Source of the DNA: Piscirickettsiaceae bacterium
GTDB lineage: Bacteria; Pseudomonadota; Gammaproteobacteria; Nitrosococcales; Methylophagaceae
Assembly (NCBI GenBank): GCA_018646825.1
Contig: JABGUA010000251.1
Coordinates: 1-13,024 of the forward strand
Length of the DNA: 13,024 bases
Direction: 5' to 3'
Shown here: one piece after another, positions 1-7,093 of the stretch
How positions within the stretch are numbered: position 1 is the stretch's first letter
Layout: each line of letters begins with the position of its first letter
Made by a program: the position numbers and the translations under genes
The notes under the pieces: model-generated
What the model was told of the DNA's origin: nothing
What the model saw: only the letters and a program-made list of their open reading frames with translations
Database searches by the model: none

Positions 1-1
1 A

Positions 2-265
2 CAACAGCAACTTGAACAGCAGCGTTATCTAGCGGGATTATTAATCGCATTTGGTGATGTGCTGGGGCTATTTCAACAAGATGCAGCGTCTTTTTTAGCT
101 GGAGATAGTGACGATGCCGCTAAAATAGAAGGTTTGATAGCACAAAGAAACCAGGCCAGAGCAGATAAAGATTGGGCAAAAGCTGATCAAGTCAGAGATG
201 AGCTAACTGCAATGGGCGTCATACTAGAAGATGCCGCAGGAAAAACGACTTGGCGTAGAGTTTAA
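2..265 (+). CDS. cysS: Cysteinyl-tRNA synthetase, C-terminal end (partial)
   Basis: This is the last 87 codons of cysteinyl-tRNA synthetase, the cytoplasmic enzyme that charges tRNA-Cys; the 5' part lies outside the window. The reading frame is open from base 2 and ends at TAA 263-265. The recognisable part is the conserved C-terminal helix and tail of CysS: a run of the form LIAQRNQARADKDWAKAD, then VRDEL and a closing GVILED..GKTTWRRV, which matches the usual R..AR..KDW..AD..RDEL...G..LED...GT.WRR ending. The catalytic HIGH and KMSKS regions are not in view. It is convergent with folD, with only three bases between the two stop codons and no terminator hairpin between them. Confidence 0.93.
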   Translation, partial: QQQLEQQRYLAGLLIAFGDVLGLFQQDAASFLAGDSDDAAKIEGLIAQRNQARADKDWAKADQVRDELTAMGVILEDAAGKTTWRRV

Positions 266-268
266 CGG

Positions 269-1126
269 CTAATTCTTGTGTAGCATTTCTGCTGCATAAA
301 AAGTGTTTTCTAATAACGTGGCGACGGTCATTGGCCCAACACCACCAGGCACAGGACTAATCCAAGCCGCTTTTTCTTTTGCAACATCGAACTCTACATC
401 CCCGACTAATTTACCATTGTCTAATCGGTTAATACCGACATCAAGCACAATAGCGCCTGCTTTAACCCAATCGCCAGGAATAAAGTGTGCCTTGCCGACA
501 GCGACGACTAATATATCAGCACGACGGACGTGAAACTCCAAGTCTTTCGTCATACGATGACAGACAGTTGTGGTACAACCAGCAAGTAATAACTCTAATG
601 CCATGGGCCGGCCAACAATGTTGGAAGCGCCGACGACCACAGCTTCTTGTCCTTTAAGTTCAATACCGGTTTTTGTCAGCATTGTGATCATCCCTTTTGG
701 GGTACAGGGACGTAATTGTGGATTCCGCTGTGCTAAACGGCCAATATTGTAGGGATGGAAACCATCAACATCTTTATGAGGTGCGATATGTTCAATGATT
801 TTATCAGTATCAATGTGATCAGGTAGGGGCAACTGTACTAAAATGCCATCTATCTCATCATCATGGTTAAGCTGCTCGATTAAGTTAAGAAGCTCAGGTT
901 CTGGACAATGTTCGGGTAAATCATAAGAATCCGATTTGAACCCGATCTCCTCACAACTGCGGCGTTTACTTCCAACATAGACTTGCGATGCTGGGTCTGA
1001 ACCAATTAACACAACGGCTAAGCCAGGGCGACGTTTCCCTGCCTGTAATCGCAGCGCTGTTGCTGCTTTTAAGTCTTGTTTAAGCGCTGAAGCAATCGCT
1101 TTACCATCGAGCAGTTGAGCAGTCAT
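269..1126 (-). CDS. folD: Bifunctional methylenetetrahydrofolate dehydrogenase / methenyltetrahydrofolate cyclohydrolase
   Basis: FolD interconverts 5,10-methylene-, 5,10-methenyl- and 10-formyl-tetrahydrofolate in the cytosol using NADP, supplying one-carbon units for purines and formyl-Met-tRNA. The 285-residue product is close to the usual length of about 288. Family motifs seen are YVGSKRRSCEEIGF (the Lys is the catalytic position), QLPLPDHID, DVDGFHPYNIGRL, PCTPKGMITML, the nucleotide-binding segment VVGASNIVGRPMA, and a C-terminal PGGVGPMTVATLLENT. I chose the Met at 1126 (MTAQLLDGKAIA) because homologues begin there. The frame is open to an upstream ATG at 1147, but that would add seven atypical residues. 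A GGAA precedes the chosen ATG by about nine bases. The gene is divergent from the tRNA-Pro promoter. No clear sigma-70 promoter was found for folD itself. Confidence 0.96.
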   Translation of the reverse strand: MTAQLLDGKAIASALKQDLKAATALRLQAGKRRPGLAVVLIGSDPASQVYVGSKRRSCEEIGFKSDSYDLPEHCPEPELLNLIEQLNHDDEIDGILVQLPLPDHIDTDKIIEHIAPHKDVDGFHPYNIGRLAQRNPQLRPCTPKGMITMLTKTGIELKGQEAVVVGASNIVGRPMALELLLAGCTTTVCHRMTKDLEFHVRRADILVVAVGKAHFIPGDWVKAGAIVLDVGINRLDNGKLVGDVEFDVAKEKAAWISPVPGGVGPMTVATLLENTFYAAEMLHKN

Positions 1127-1202
1127 AAAACAGTTCCGGACAATCAAAACCAGTCATGGTCTCATGTTGTGTCTTAGACAGCAAAAAATATCCATTCAGG
1201 AA

Positions 1203-1231
1203 TTGACTGTTGTATTCCATCAGCGTATTAT
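1203..1231 (+). promoter_or_regulatory. Sigma-70 promoter for tRNA-Pro
   Basis: TTGACT (1203-1208) and TATTAT (1226-1231) each match the sigma-70 consensus at five of six bases and are separated by exactly 17 bases. Transcription would start near 1238, about 30 bases before the mature tRNA. The bases after the -10 (tccgcc) are GC-rich, as is common in stringently controlled stable-RNA promoters. Assigned from sequence alone. Confidence 0.72.
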
Positions 1232-1268
1232 TCCGCCTTTCTTCGGAGATGTCAGTTCTTCGAAATGT

Positions 1269-1345
<77 letters not shown>

Positions 1346-1592
1346 CTTCAAAACAAACTTCTTCTCGCTTTGAAATTATGCGCCAGCAACTGAGCCGTGT
1401 ATCAGCCTTTTATGCTGAGGGCAATGTGTTTCAAGCAGTTTTAAACAAACCATAAAACCGCATGACCTCAATTGGATTGAATCAATTGAACTGACGATAC
1501 AGTCGGGTTATTAGTGAGAAGCTATCATTGACAAGATAAACGCTGCTTATAGATGCTTTTTACTGCGGAAATAACTTTCTTGGGAAGTAAAC
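1346..1592. other. Intergenic region with no recognised gene
   Basis: I see no supportable gene here. A 25-codon open frame (ATG 1378 to TAA 1453-1455, beginning MRQQLSRVSAFYAEG) could be a remnant or chance; it has no ribosome-binding site and I recognise no family. TCAATTG occurs twice with a 14-base period (1468-1474 and 1482-1488). A perfect TTGACA lies at 1528-1533, but the only -10-like sequence (TATAGA 1548-1553) is 14 bases away, shorter than a normal spacer. Confidence 0.5.
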
Positions 1593-1627
1593 AATAAAAA
1601 AGCCATAGCGATTTCTCGCTACAGCTT
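1593..1627 (-). terminator. Rho-independent terminator of the vWA/PEP-CTERM gene
   Basis: On the minus strand a 12-bp stem (AAGCTGTAGCGA with TCGCTATGGCTT, including two G-U wobbles) closes a GAAA tetraloop and is followed by a run of six T (1601 down to 1596). It lies about 26 bases beyond the stop codon of the minus-strand gene ending at 1654. The plus-strand side is also T-rich after the hairpin (cttctttatctttt), so weak termination in the other direction is possible. Confidence 0.85.
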
Positions 1628-1653
1628 CTTTATCTTTTAGTTTATATTTACAT

Positions 1654-2546
1654 TTAAGCTAGGTCATTTTTAGCTTTACGACGTAAACCTAAGAACCCCA
1701 ATAATGCAGGAGCAAACAAAAAGGCTGCTGCTGGAACCGGTACTTCAGCAGGTGGTTGAACAATGATTTCAGCTACTTTAATATCAACAAGAGCAGCGGT
1801 GAAAGCATCGGCTGTATTGCCACCATCACGCAGTTTCTTTAAATCCCATGCCGCCCCGCCTGAAGCTAAAGCCAAGTTAACATAGTCATCTATAGAACCG
1901 TTATTCGAGCTACCAGAGGCATCGACCGAGTTACTTCCAGTTTCCGAAGTAAACGCGCCAAGAGCAGCTTCAAAATATGAATCAGTGCCATCAATGCCTA
2001 ATGCGCCGCTATTAGCATCCGATGAAAAGTCGACATTAATAACAGCATTTAAAAGTGCATTTTTGCTTTGTAATAGGCTCAAAGTACTTGCATATGTATT
2101 TGTGCTGCCAGACAATGTGTCCCTATTTTCATCTGTAATCAGAATGACATTGATTGCTGCGCCAGATCGAAAAATGTAATCATTTAAAGCAACGTCAATA
2201 CCAGAATAACCATCTTCTCTACTACCACTTGTAACTAAACTACCGGCTGCAGTCGATAATTGTGCGGCAGTACCAAAGTCTCCACCACCTACACTGTGTT
2301 TATGGCCAGGTGTGCCGTGAGAAGAACTCGCACCAAAGCCAATTAAACCAAATCGGTTACCAGTGACACCTGCCGTGCCCAATGTGTGACCATATTGCCT
2401 ATCCAAGTATGTTCGCCACTCATTGAGCCTGACTCATCTACAACAAATAAGATGTCTGCAGTTGTTGCTGCTTGAAGTGGCACAAGTGGTGAGAGCAATA
2501 ATGCTGCCCCAGCGAGTATTGTATTTCGTAATTTTTTAATATTCAT
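1654..2546 (-). pseudogene. von Willebrand factor A domain protein with VPLPA/PEP-CTERM-like sorting tail, frameshifted
   Basis: The gene encodes a secreted or surface-anchored protein split over two frames. The first part starts at ATG 2546, seven bases after AAGGA, and encodes a signal peptide (MNIKKLRN, hydrophobic LAGAALLL, cleavage likely after PLQA). It then runs into the vWA strand ADILFVVDESGSMS, where DESGS is the metal-binding MIDAS motif. That frame continues through WIGNMVT and then reads nonsense to a stop near 2343. The remainder, AGVTGNRFGLIGFG onward with VILITDENRD, is in the other frame and runs to 1654. The join lies at about 2383-2391. The C terminus is EVPVPAAAFLFAP, a hydrophobic helix, and GLRRKAKN, a tripartite tail of the kind processed by exosortases. 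The gap between MVT and AGVTG seems shorter than I would expect for this family, which suggests loss of several bases rather than one. The spliced length would be about 297 residues. Surface location is inferred. Confidence 0.8.
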
Positions 2547-2580
2547 AAACATATCCTTCTTTCGTATATCAGTAATTTGT

Positions 2581-2616
2581 GAACTAGTTCTCATTTCTTT
2601 CGAACTAATTTTCATT
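2581..2616. repeat. Imperfect direct repeat, possible operator pair
   Basis: GAACTAGTTCTCATT (2581-2595) and GAACTAATTTTCATT (2602-2616) match at 13 of 15 bases, with starts 21 bases apart, which is two helical turns. The first copy contains the perfect palindrome GAACTAGTTC. They lie 35-70 bases upstream of the start codon of the minus-strand vWA gene. A role as paired regulator sites is inference. Confidence 0.4.
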
Positions 2617-2646
2617 ATCAGGGGTATTTCTATATATATGTCCATT

Positions 2647-2995
2647 GTACTATAGTGTAGTATTACGACAGCAGCTTCTGGTAGATGCAGTTTATGATGG
2701 ATTGGATGGGCATTGGAACAATGCCGAGAAGGTGGTTCATTCCTTTGAATTCAGCCAATTTCCTGACTAAAAATCGAAACCGTATTTCGCTCTGTATATA
2801 GCCAATATATTCCAGATTTATACAAGCTGTGAATAGCGCTCACCCGTAGCATTCAGCACGGTCGCAATTTATAATGGTATATACCTGGCTAAGCCTTTAT
2901 AATGTGCGGCTTGTAGCGATTGCCGTCATTATCAAACTCTATGTGAGTGAGTGGGGGCTTCGGCTCTACAGTCTTATCAGCAATATAATAACAAT
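2647..2995. other. Intergenic region between the vWA gene and tRNA-Arg
   Basis: I see no supportable gene in these roughly 350 bases. A plus-strand open frame from about 2645 to TAA 2768-2770 contains readable but unassigned protein sequence (LLVDAVYDGLDGHWNNAEKV) and could be the tail of a decayed gene. TATAAT occurs three times, at 2870-2875, 2898-2903 and 2984-2989. The middle one is followed by a GC-rich gtgcggc and is the best candidate -10 for the tRNA-Arg, but none has a convincing -35. The vWA gene promoter, reading left, may lie near 2645-2665, where the minus strand reads TATAGT and TACAAT. Confidence 0.45.
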
Positions 2996-3072
2996 GCGCC
3001 CGTAGCTCATCTGGATAGAGCATCGGCCTTCTAAGCCGAGGGTAACAGGTTCGAGTCCTGTCGGGCGCACCA
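2996..3072 (+). tRNA. tRNA-Arg (anticodon UCU)
   Basis: This 77-base tRNA has a perfect 7-bp acceptor stem (GCGCCCG 2996-3002 with CGGGCGC 3062-3068), discriminator A 3069 and an encoded CCA at 3070-3072. The anticodon stem TCGGC/GCCGA encloses the loop CTTCTAA, which gives anticodon TCT, reading AGA and AGG arginine codons. The T arm has GGTTCGAGTCC. It sits directly before the surface-sugar cluster, about 100 bases upstream of the first gene. tRNA genes are common insertion sites, but I found no copy of its 3' end elsewhere in the window. Confidence 0.97.
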
Positions 3073-3176
3073 TTTCTGCTCTATTTAGCTAAATTTAAAA
3101 CGCTTGGACTTCCTAGTCTCCTTGAGACAGGTTAGACTTATAGACATTAAAAATATTTAAGGACGACATCAGTTCC

Positions 3177-5114
3177 ATGCTAAAAATGATTGACCTATCA
3201 GCTATTTCGCATTGGTTTTTAACACGTCCGAGAAAGTCCAAGCGGATTATTACACTACTGGTTGATTTTATTGCGGTGATGGCATCGCTTTGGATTGCTT
3301 TATCGCTTCGCTATAGTGCACTTTATCAACCACCTTCTGAGCAGCTATGGGTGTTTCTATTAGCACCGATCATAGCGATTCCAATATTTATTAAATTCGG
3401 CTTATATCGTGCGATTATCCGTTATTTAGGGATGCGTGCAATATGGACAGTGGTGCAAGCTATTTCTTTATATACAGTTGTTTTTGCTGTTATTATTTTA
3501 TTAGCGGGTTCAGATTTTGCAGGTGTTGTTCCTAGGACGGTATATGGCATTAATTTACTCATATTACTGGTCCTTATTGGGGGCAGCCGGCTTGTCGCAC
3601 GTTGGTGGTTTTCTCAATATAATGATACTAATTCGGGGTCTGCATCACCAAATTTTCGTGCTTCTCCGGTGCTCATTTATGGGGCTGGTGATGCAGGAGC
3701 TCAATTGGCTGTCGCGTTAAGGATGGCAGGACAATTGCGTCCTGTTGGTTATATTGATGATGAAAGAAGTCTCATAGGTCAGCAAGTCAGTGGCTTAACG
3801 ATTTATCCATTTTCTAGATTAGCGAGTTTGATAGAAAAGTATCATGTTATTGAGGTTTTGCTAGCGATACCGTCTGTCTCGAGAAGCCAGCGCAAGGCAA
3901 TTATTCAGAAGCTAGAACCGTACCCTATTCATGTCAGAACATTACCCAGTTTGAATGATCTTGCTAAAGGCACAGTCAAAGTCACTGACGTCCAGGAAGT
4001 TGATATAGCAGACTTACTGAGCCGGGATCAGATTAAGCCCATTGATGATTTATTAATTTCGAATATCCGGCATAAAGCGGTTATGGTGACAGGAGCAGGA
4101 GGATCGATTGGCTCAGAACTATGCCGGCAAATTATTAAATTACAGCCAACAGCCTTAATTTTATTCGAACTCAATGAGTTTAATTTATATCGGATTGAAC
4201 AAGAATTAAAAGACCTAACGGCTGGTGATATTCCTACCTACGCTATTTTGGGGTCGGTATTAAATGAGAAAAGGGTCGAAGCAGTCTGTCAGCGCTTTAA
4301 AATCAAGACCGTTTATCATGCTGCTGCGTATAAACATGTGCCTATGGTTGAGCATAATACTAGCGAAGGGATTCAAAACAATGTGTTTGGAACACTTGCC
4401 TCTGCTAAAGCGGCTATTGCAGCAGAGGTCGAAACATTTGTTTTAATCTCTACGGATAAAGCAGTTAGACCTACGAATACCATGGGTGCGAGTAAGCGTT
4501 TAGCGGAATTAATATTACAGGCATTAGCACAAAATACCGCATTAAAAGGCAATACCCGGTTCACTATGGTTCGGTTTGGAAACGTATTGGGCTCATCTGG
4601 GTCTGTCGTCCCCCTTTTCCGGCAACAAATTGCAAATGGCGGCCCAATAACCTTGACAGATTCGAGGATAATTCGCTATTTTATGACGATTCCAGAGGCT
4701 GCGGAGTTGGTGATTCAAGCGGGTGCAATGGGTGAGGGTGGTGATGTCTTTGTCCTAGATATGGGGGAGCCGGTCAGTATTTTAGATATGGCGAAACGAA
4801 TGATTCATTTGAGTGGGCATCACGAAAAAGATGCTGAGAACCCAGATGGTGATATTGAGGTGATTTATACGGGACTAAGGCCGGGTGAGAAATTGTATGA
4901 AGAGCTATTGATAGGTGACAAAGTATCTGATACGCAACATCAAAAAATTATGCGAGCTGAGGAGTTAATTATTCCTTGGGTGGAGTTAGAATCTGTATTA
5001 GCAAAATTGACACTGGCGAATACAGAGGGTGACTGCGAAGCGATAAGACTCATTCTGACTGAAACGATTGATGGCTTTGCGCCTCAATGTGCAGTTGAAG
5101 ATTGGCTGAAATAA
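3177..5114 (+). CDS. Membrane-bound nucleotide-sugar 4,6-dehydratase, WbpM/PglF/FlaA1 family
   Basis: This 645-residue inner-membrane protein belongs to the family that converts UDP-GlcNAc (or a related UDP-HexNAc) to the 4-keto-6-deoxy sugar, an early step toward QuiNAc, FucNAc or bacillosamine in surface glycans. The N-terminal quarter has about four hydrophobic segments (near residues 23-45, 57-75, 88-110 and 120-140). It is followed by a Rossmann motif YGAGDAGAQ (168-176) and then the catalytic extended-SDR domain with TGAGGSIGSE (305-314), AAAYKHVPMVE, and STDKAVRPTNTMGASK at 425-440. The usual catalytic Tyr is Met436, with Lys440 four residues on, as is typical of this family (Thr-Met-Lys instead of Ser-Tyr-Lys). 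The C-terminal TGLRPGEKLYEELL is also typical. The start at 3177 has AAGGA 13 bases upstream, a long spacing, but no nearer in-frame start exists. It is the first gene of the plus-strand glycan cluster; no clear promoter was found. The substrate cannot be fixed from sequence. Confidence 0.93.
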   Translation: MLKMIDLSAISHWFLTRPRKSKRIITLLVDFIAVMASLWIALSLRYSALYQPPSEQLWVFLLAPIIAIPIFIKFGLYRAIIRYLGMRAIWTVVQAISLYTVVFAVIILLAGSDFAGVVPRTVYGINLLILLVLIGGSRLVARWWFSQYNDTNSGSASPNFRASPVLIYGAGDAGAQLAVALRMAGQLRPVGYIDDERSLIGQQVSGLTIYPFSRLASLIEKYHVIEVLLAIPSVSRSQRKAIIQKLEPYPIHVRTLPSLNDLAKGTVKVTDVQEVDIADLLSRDQIKPIDDLLISNIRHKAVMVTGAGGSIGSELCRQIIKLQPTALILFELNEFNLYRIEQELKDLTAGDIPTYAILGSVLNEKRVEAVCQRFKIKTVYHAAAYKHVPMVEHNTSEGIQNNVFGTLASAKAAIAAEVETFVLISTDKAVRPTNTMGASKRLAELILQALAQNTALKGNTRFTMVRFGNVLGSSGSVVPLFRQQIANGGPITLTDSRIIRYFMTIPEAAELVIQAGAMGEGGDVFVLDMGEPVSILDMAKRMIHLSGHHEKDAENPDGDIEVIYTGLRPGEKLYEELLIGDKVSDTQHQKIMRAEELIIPWVELESVLAKLTLANTEGDCEAIRLILTETIDGFAPQCAVEDWLK

Positions 5115-5142
5115 AAGATAATGAAAGTGTGATGAGAATATA

Positions 5143-5171
5143 TTAAACGGCTTCAGATAACCCTGTATAAT
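5143..5171 (+). promoter_or_regulatory. Candidate promoter upstream of glmS
   Basis: A perfect TATAAT lies at 5166-5171, 34 bases before the glmS start codon. The hexamer 17 bases upstream, TTAAAC (5143-5148), matches the -35 consensus only at three positions. There is no terminator between the preceding dehydratase gene and glmS, so read-through transcription is also possible. Confidence 0.4.
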
Positions 5172-5205
5172 TTAATCAATCACTAAATTAATTAGGGCTG
5201 TTGTT

Positions 5206-7086
5206 GTGTGCGGAATAGTAGGCGGTATTGCAGAAAGGAATTTAACCCCTATTTTACTAGAGGGGCTGAGGCGTTTAGAGTATCGTGGCTACGATTCGTC
5301 TGGCATAGCACTATTAAACACTGAGGTTGGAATTCATCGTGTTAGGTCCTTGGGTAAAATTAAGGCATTACAAAAAAAAATTGCTGAAGAGGTAACCCCT
5401 TTTTCAGGGAATATAGGCATAGCACATACACGTTGGGCTACTCATGGTGCCCCAGCAGAAAACAATGCCCATCCTCATATTTGTAGTGGTAATGTCGCTA
5501 TTGTCCATAATGGTATTATCGAAAATTACGAAGCCTTAAAGCAAGAACAATTAGCCAACAATTATCAATTTACGTCTGAAACAGATACCGAAGTAGTTGC
5601 ACATGAAGTGCATTATCAATTGCAATCACATGATTCTTTGTTTGATGCGGTTACAGCGGCTGTTAAGCGTTTCGACGGGGCATACGCATTGGGTGTTATT
5701 TCAACCGATGAGCCGAATACATTAATCGCTGCTCGGAAGGGATAACCATTAGAGATTGGTGTCGGTATCGGCGAACATTTTATTGCGTCCGATGTTTCAG
5801 CATTACTACCGGTTACCCGACGTTTTATTTTTTTAGAAGATGGCGATATCGCTGTTATTACTAAAGACAGTGTCAGTATTTTTGATAAGTCTGGCCAGAA
5901 AGTAGAGAGGGAACAGAAAGAATCAAATCTTTCAGTTGAAAGCGTCGAACTCGGGCAGCATCGTCACTACATGCACAAAGAAATTTATGAGCAACCACAA
6001 GCTGTTATTGATACCTTAGTTGGCAGAGTTAAACATGATAGCGTTATCCCTGCTAGTTTTGGTCAAGATGCTGAGTCTGTATTCAAGCAAATAGAGGCAG
6101 TACAAATTATTGCTTGTGGTACTAGCTATAATGCTGGTCTGGTCGCTAAGTACTGGTTTGAAGATATATGCCAATTACCATGCCAAGTAGAAGTGGCCAG
6201 TGAATATCGTTACCGAAACCCAGTTATTCAAAACAAAACGTTATTCATTACATTGAGTCAATCAGGTGAAACAGCCGATACTTTGGCAGCGTTGCAAAAA
6301 GTCATGCAAATAAGAAGTGAGATGGCGGCATCTCAGAAACAAAGCGAAATTTTAATACCGACCCTGGCCATTTGCAATGTACCTGAAAGTAGCTTAACAA
6401 GGGAGTCAGACTTCGTTTGTTTAACACACGCAGGCCCTGAAATTGGTGTTGCTTCAACCAAAGCCTTCACGACACAATTGGTTGTATTGGCAGTGTTAGT
6501 GACTACAATAAGTCGGGTAAAGGAACGAATTGATGCCACACGTGAAAAGGCGATAGTAACAGGGCTACAACAGTTACCTTCTCTGATTACAAAGGCGCTC
6601 TCACATGAAAGTATTATTGAAAAAATTGCCGAAGATTTCTCAGATAAACAGCACGCTTTATTTTTAGGCCGTGGGACTATGTATCCGATCGCTATGGAAG
6701 GCGCATTGAAGCTAAAAGAGATTAGTTATATTCATGCAGAAGCTTATCCTGCTGGAGAGTTGAAGCATGGTCCATTGGCATTGATTGATGAAAATATGCC
6801 TGTCATAGCTATTGCTCCACATGATGATTTGTTAGAGAAGTTAAAATCTAACTTACAAGAAGTTAAAGCCCGTGGGGGCCAAATGATTATCTTTGAAGAT
6901 GAGAGTTCTGATATCGAGCCTGAAGAAGGCATGCGAGTTATCAAGGCGACAACGAATGTTGGTCGGATAACAGCGCCGATAGTATTTAATATTGCATTAC
7001 AATTGTTGAGTTACCATGTTGCTTTAATTAAAGGAACGGATGTTGATCAACCTCGAAATTTGGCAAAATCTGTAACGGTTGAGTAA
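5206..7086 (+). pseudogene. glmS: Glucosamine-6-phosphate synthase (glutamine-hydrolysing) with one in-frame stop codon
   Basis: GlmS converts fructose-6-phosphate and glutamine to glucosamine-6-phosphate, the entry point to amino sugars. The start is GTG at 5206, eight bases after AGGG; it must be right because the nucleophile Cys has to be residue 2 (MCGIVGG). The glutaminase domain shows RRLEYRGYDS, HTRWATHG and VHNGIIENYE. The SIS-domain half shows CGTSYNAG, LSQSGETADT, GVASTKAFTTQL, EISYIHAEAYPAGELKHGP and the C-terminal NLAKSVTVE. Codon 180 (5743-5745) is TAA where E. coli GlmS has Ser (AARSGSPL there, AARKG-stop-PL here). The frame then continues without another stop to 7086. A TCA-to-TAA change would explain it. 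The reading would be 626 residues, longer than the 609 of E. coli, partly from an insertion near QIRSEMAASQKQSE. An ATG at 5971 could start the isomerase half but has no ribosome-binding site. As written, only a 179-residue glutaminase fragment is made. It may be a paralogue serving this cluster, or the sole copy with a sequence error. Confidence 0.9.
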
Positions 7087-7093
7087 TTAAAGT

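Noticed and set aside
1127..1147. Upstream ATG at 1147 as the folD start
   Set aside because: It adds MIVRNCF before the conserved MTAQLLDG start; homologues begin at the second Met.
2343..2406. Programmed -1 frameshift in the vWA gene
   Set aside because: I found no slippery heptamer of the X XXY YYZ type and no obvious downstream pseudoknot in the overlap, and the joined protein seems to lack residues.
2908..2920. RfaH ops-like element (GGCTTGTAGCG against GGCGGTAGCG)
   Set aside because: It needs one inserted base and one mismatch inside a core that is normally strict, and it lies before the tRNA instead of in the leader of the glycan genes.
5115..5205. glmS ribozyme/riboswitch upstream of glmS
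   Set aside because: The gap is only 91 bases, I see none of the expected structure, and this element is typical of Firmicutes, not gammaproteobacteria.
5971..7086. Separate gene for a stand-alone SIS-domain isomerase starting at ATG 5971
   Set aside because: There is no ribosome-binding site, and 75 codons of normal GlmS sequence precede it in the same frame after the TAA. It is the remainder of the broken glmS.
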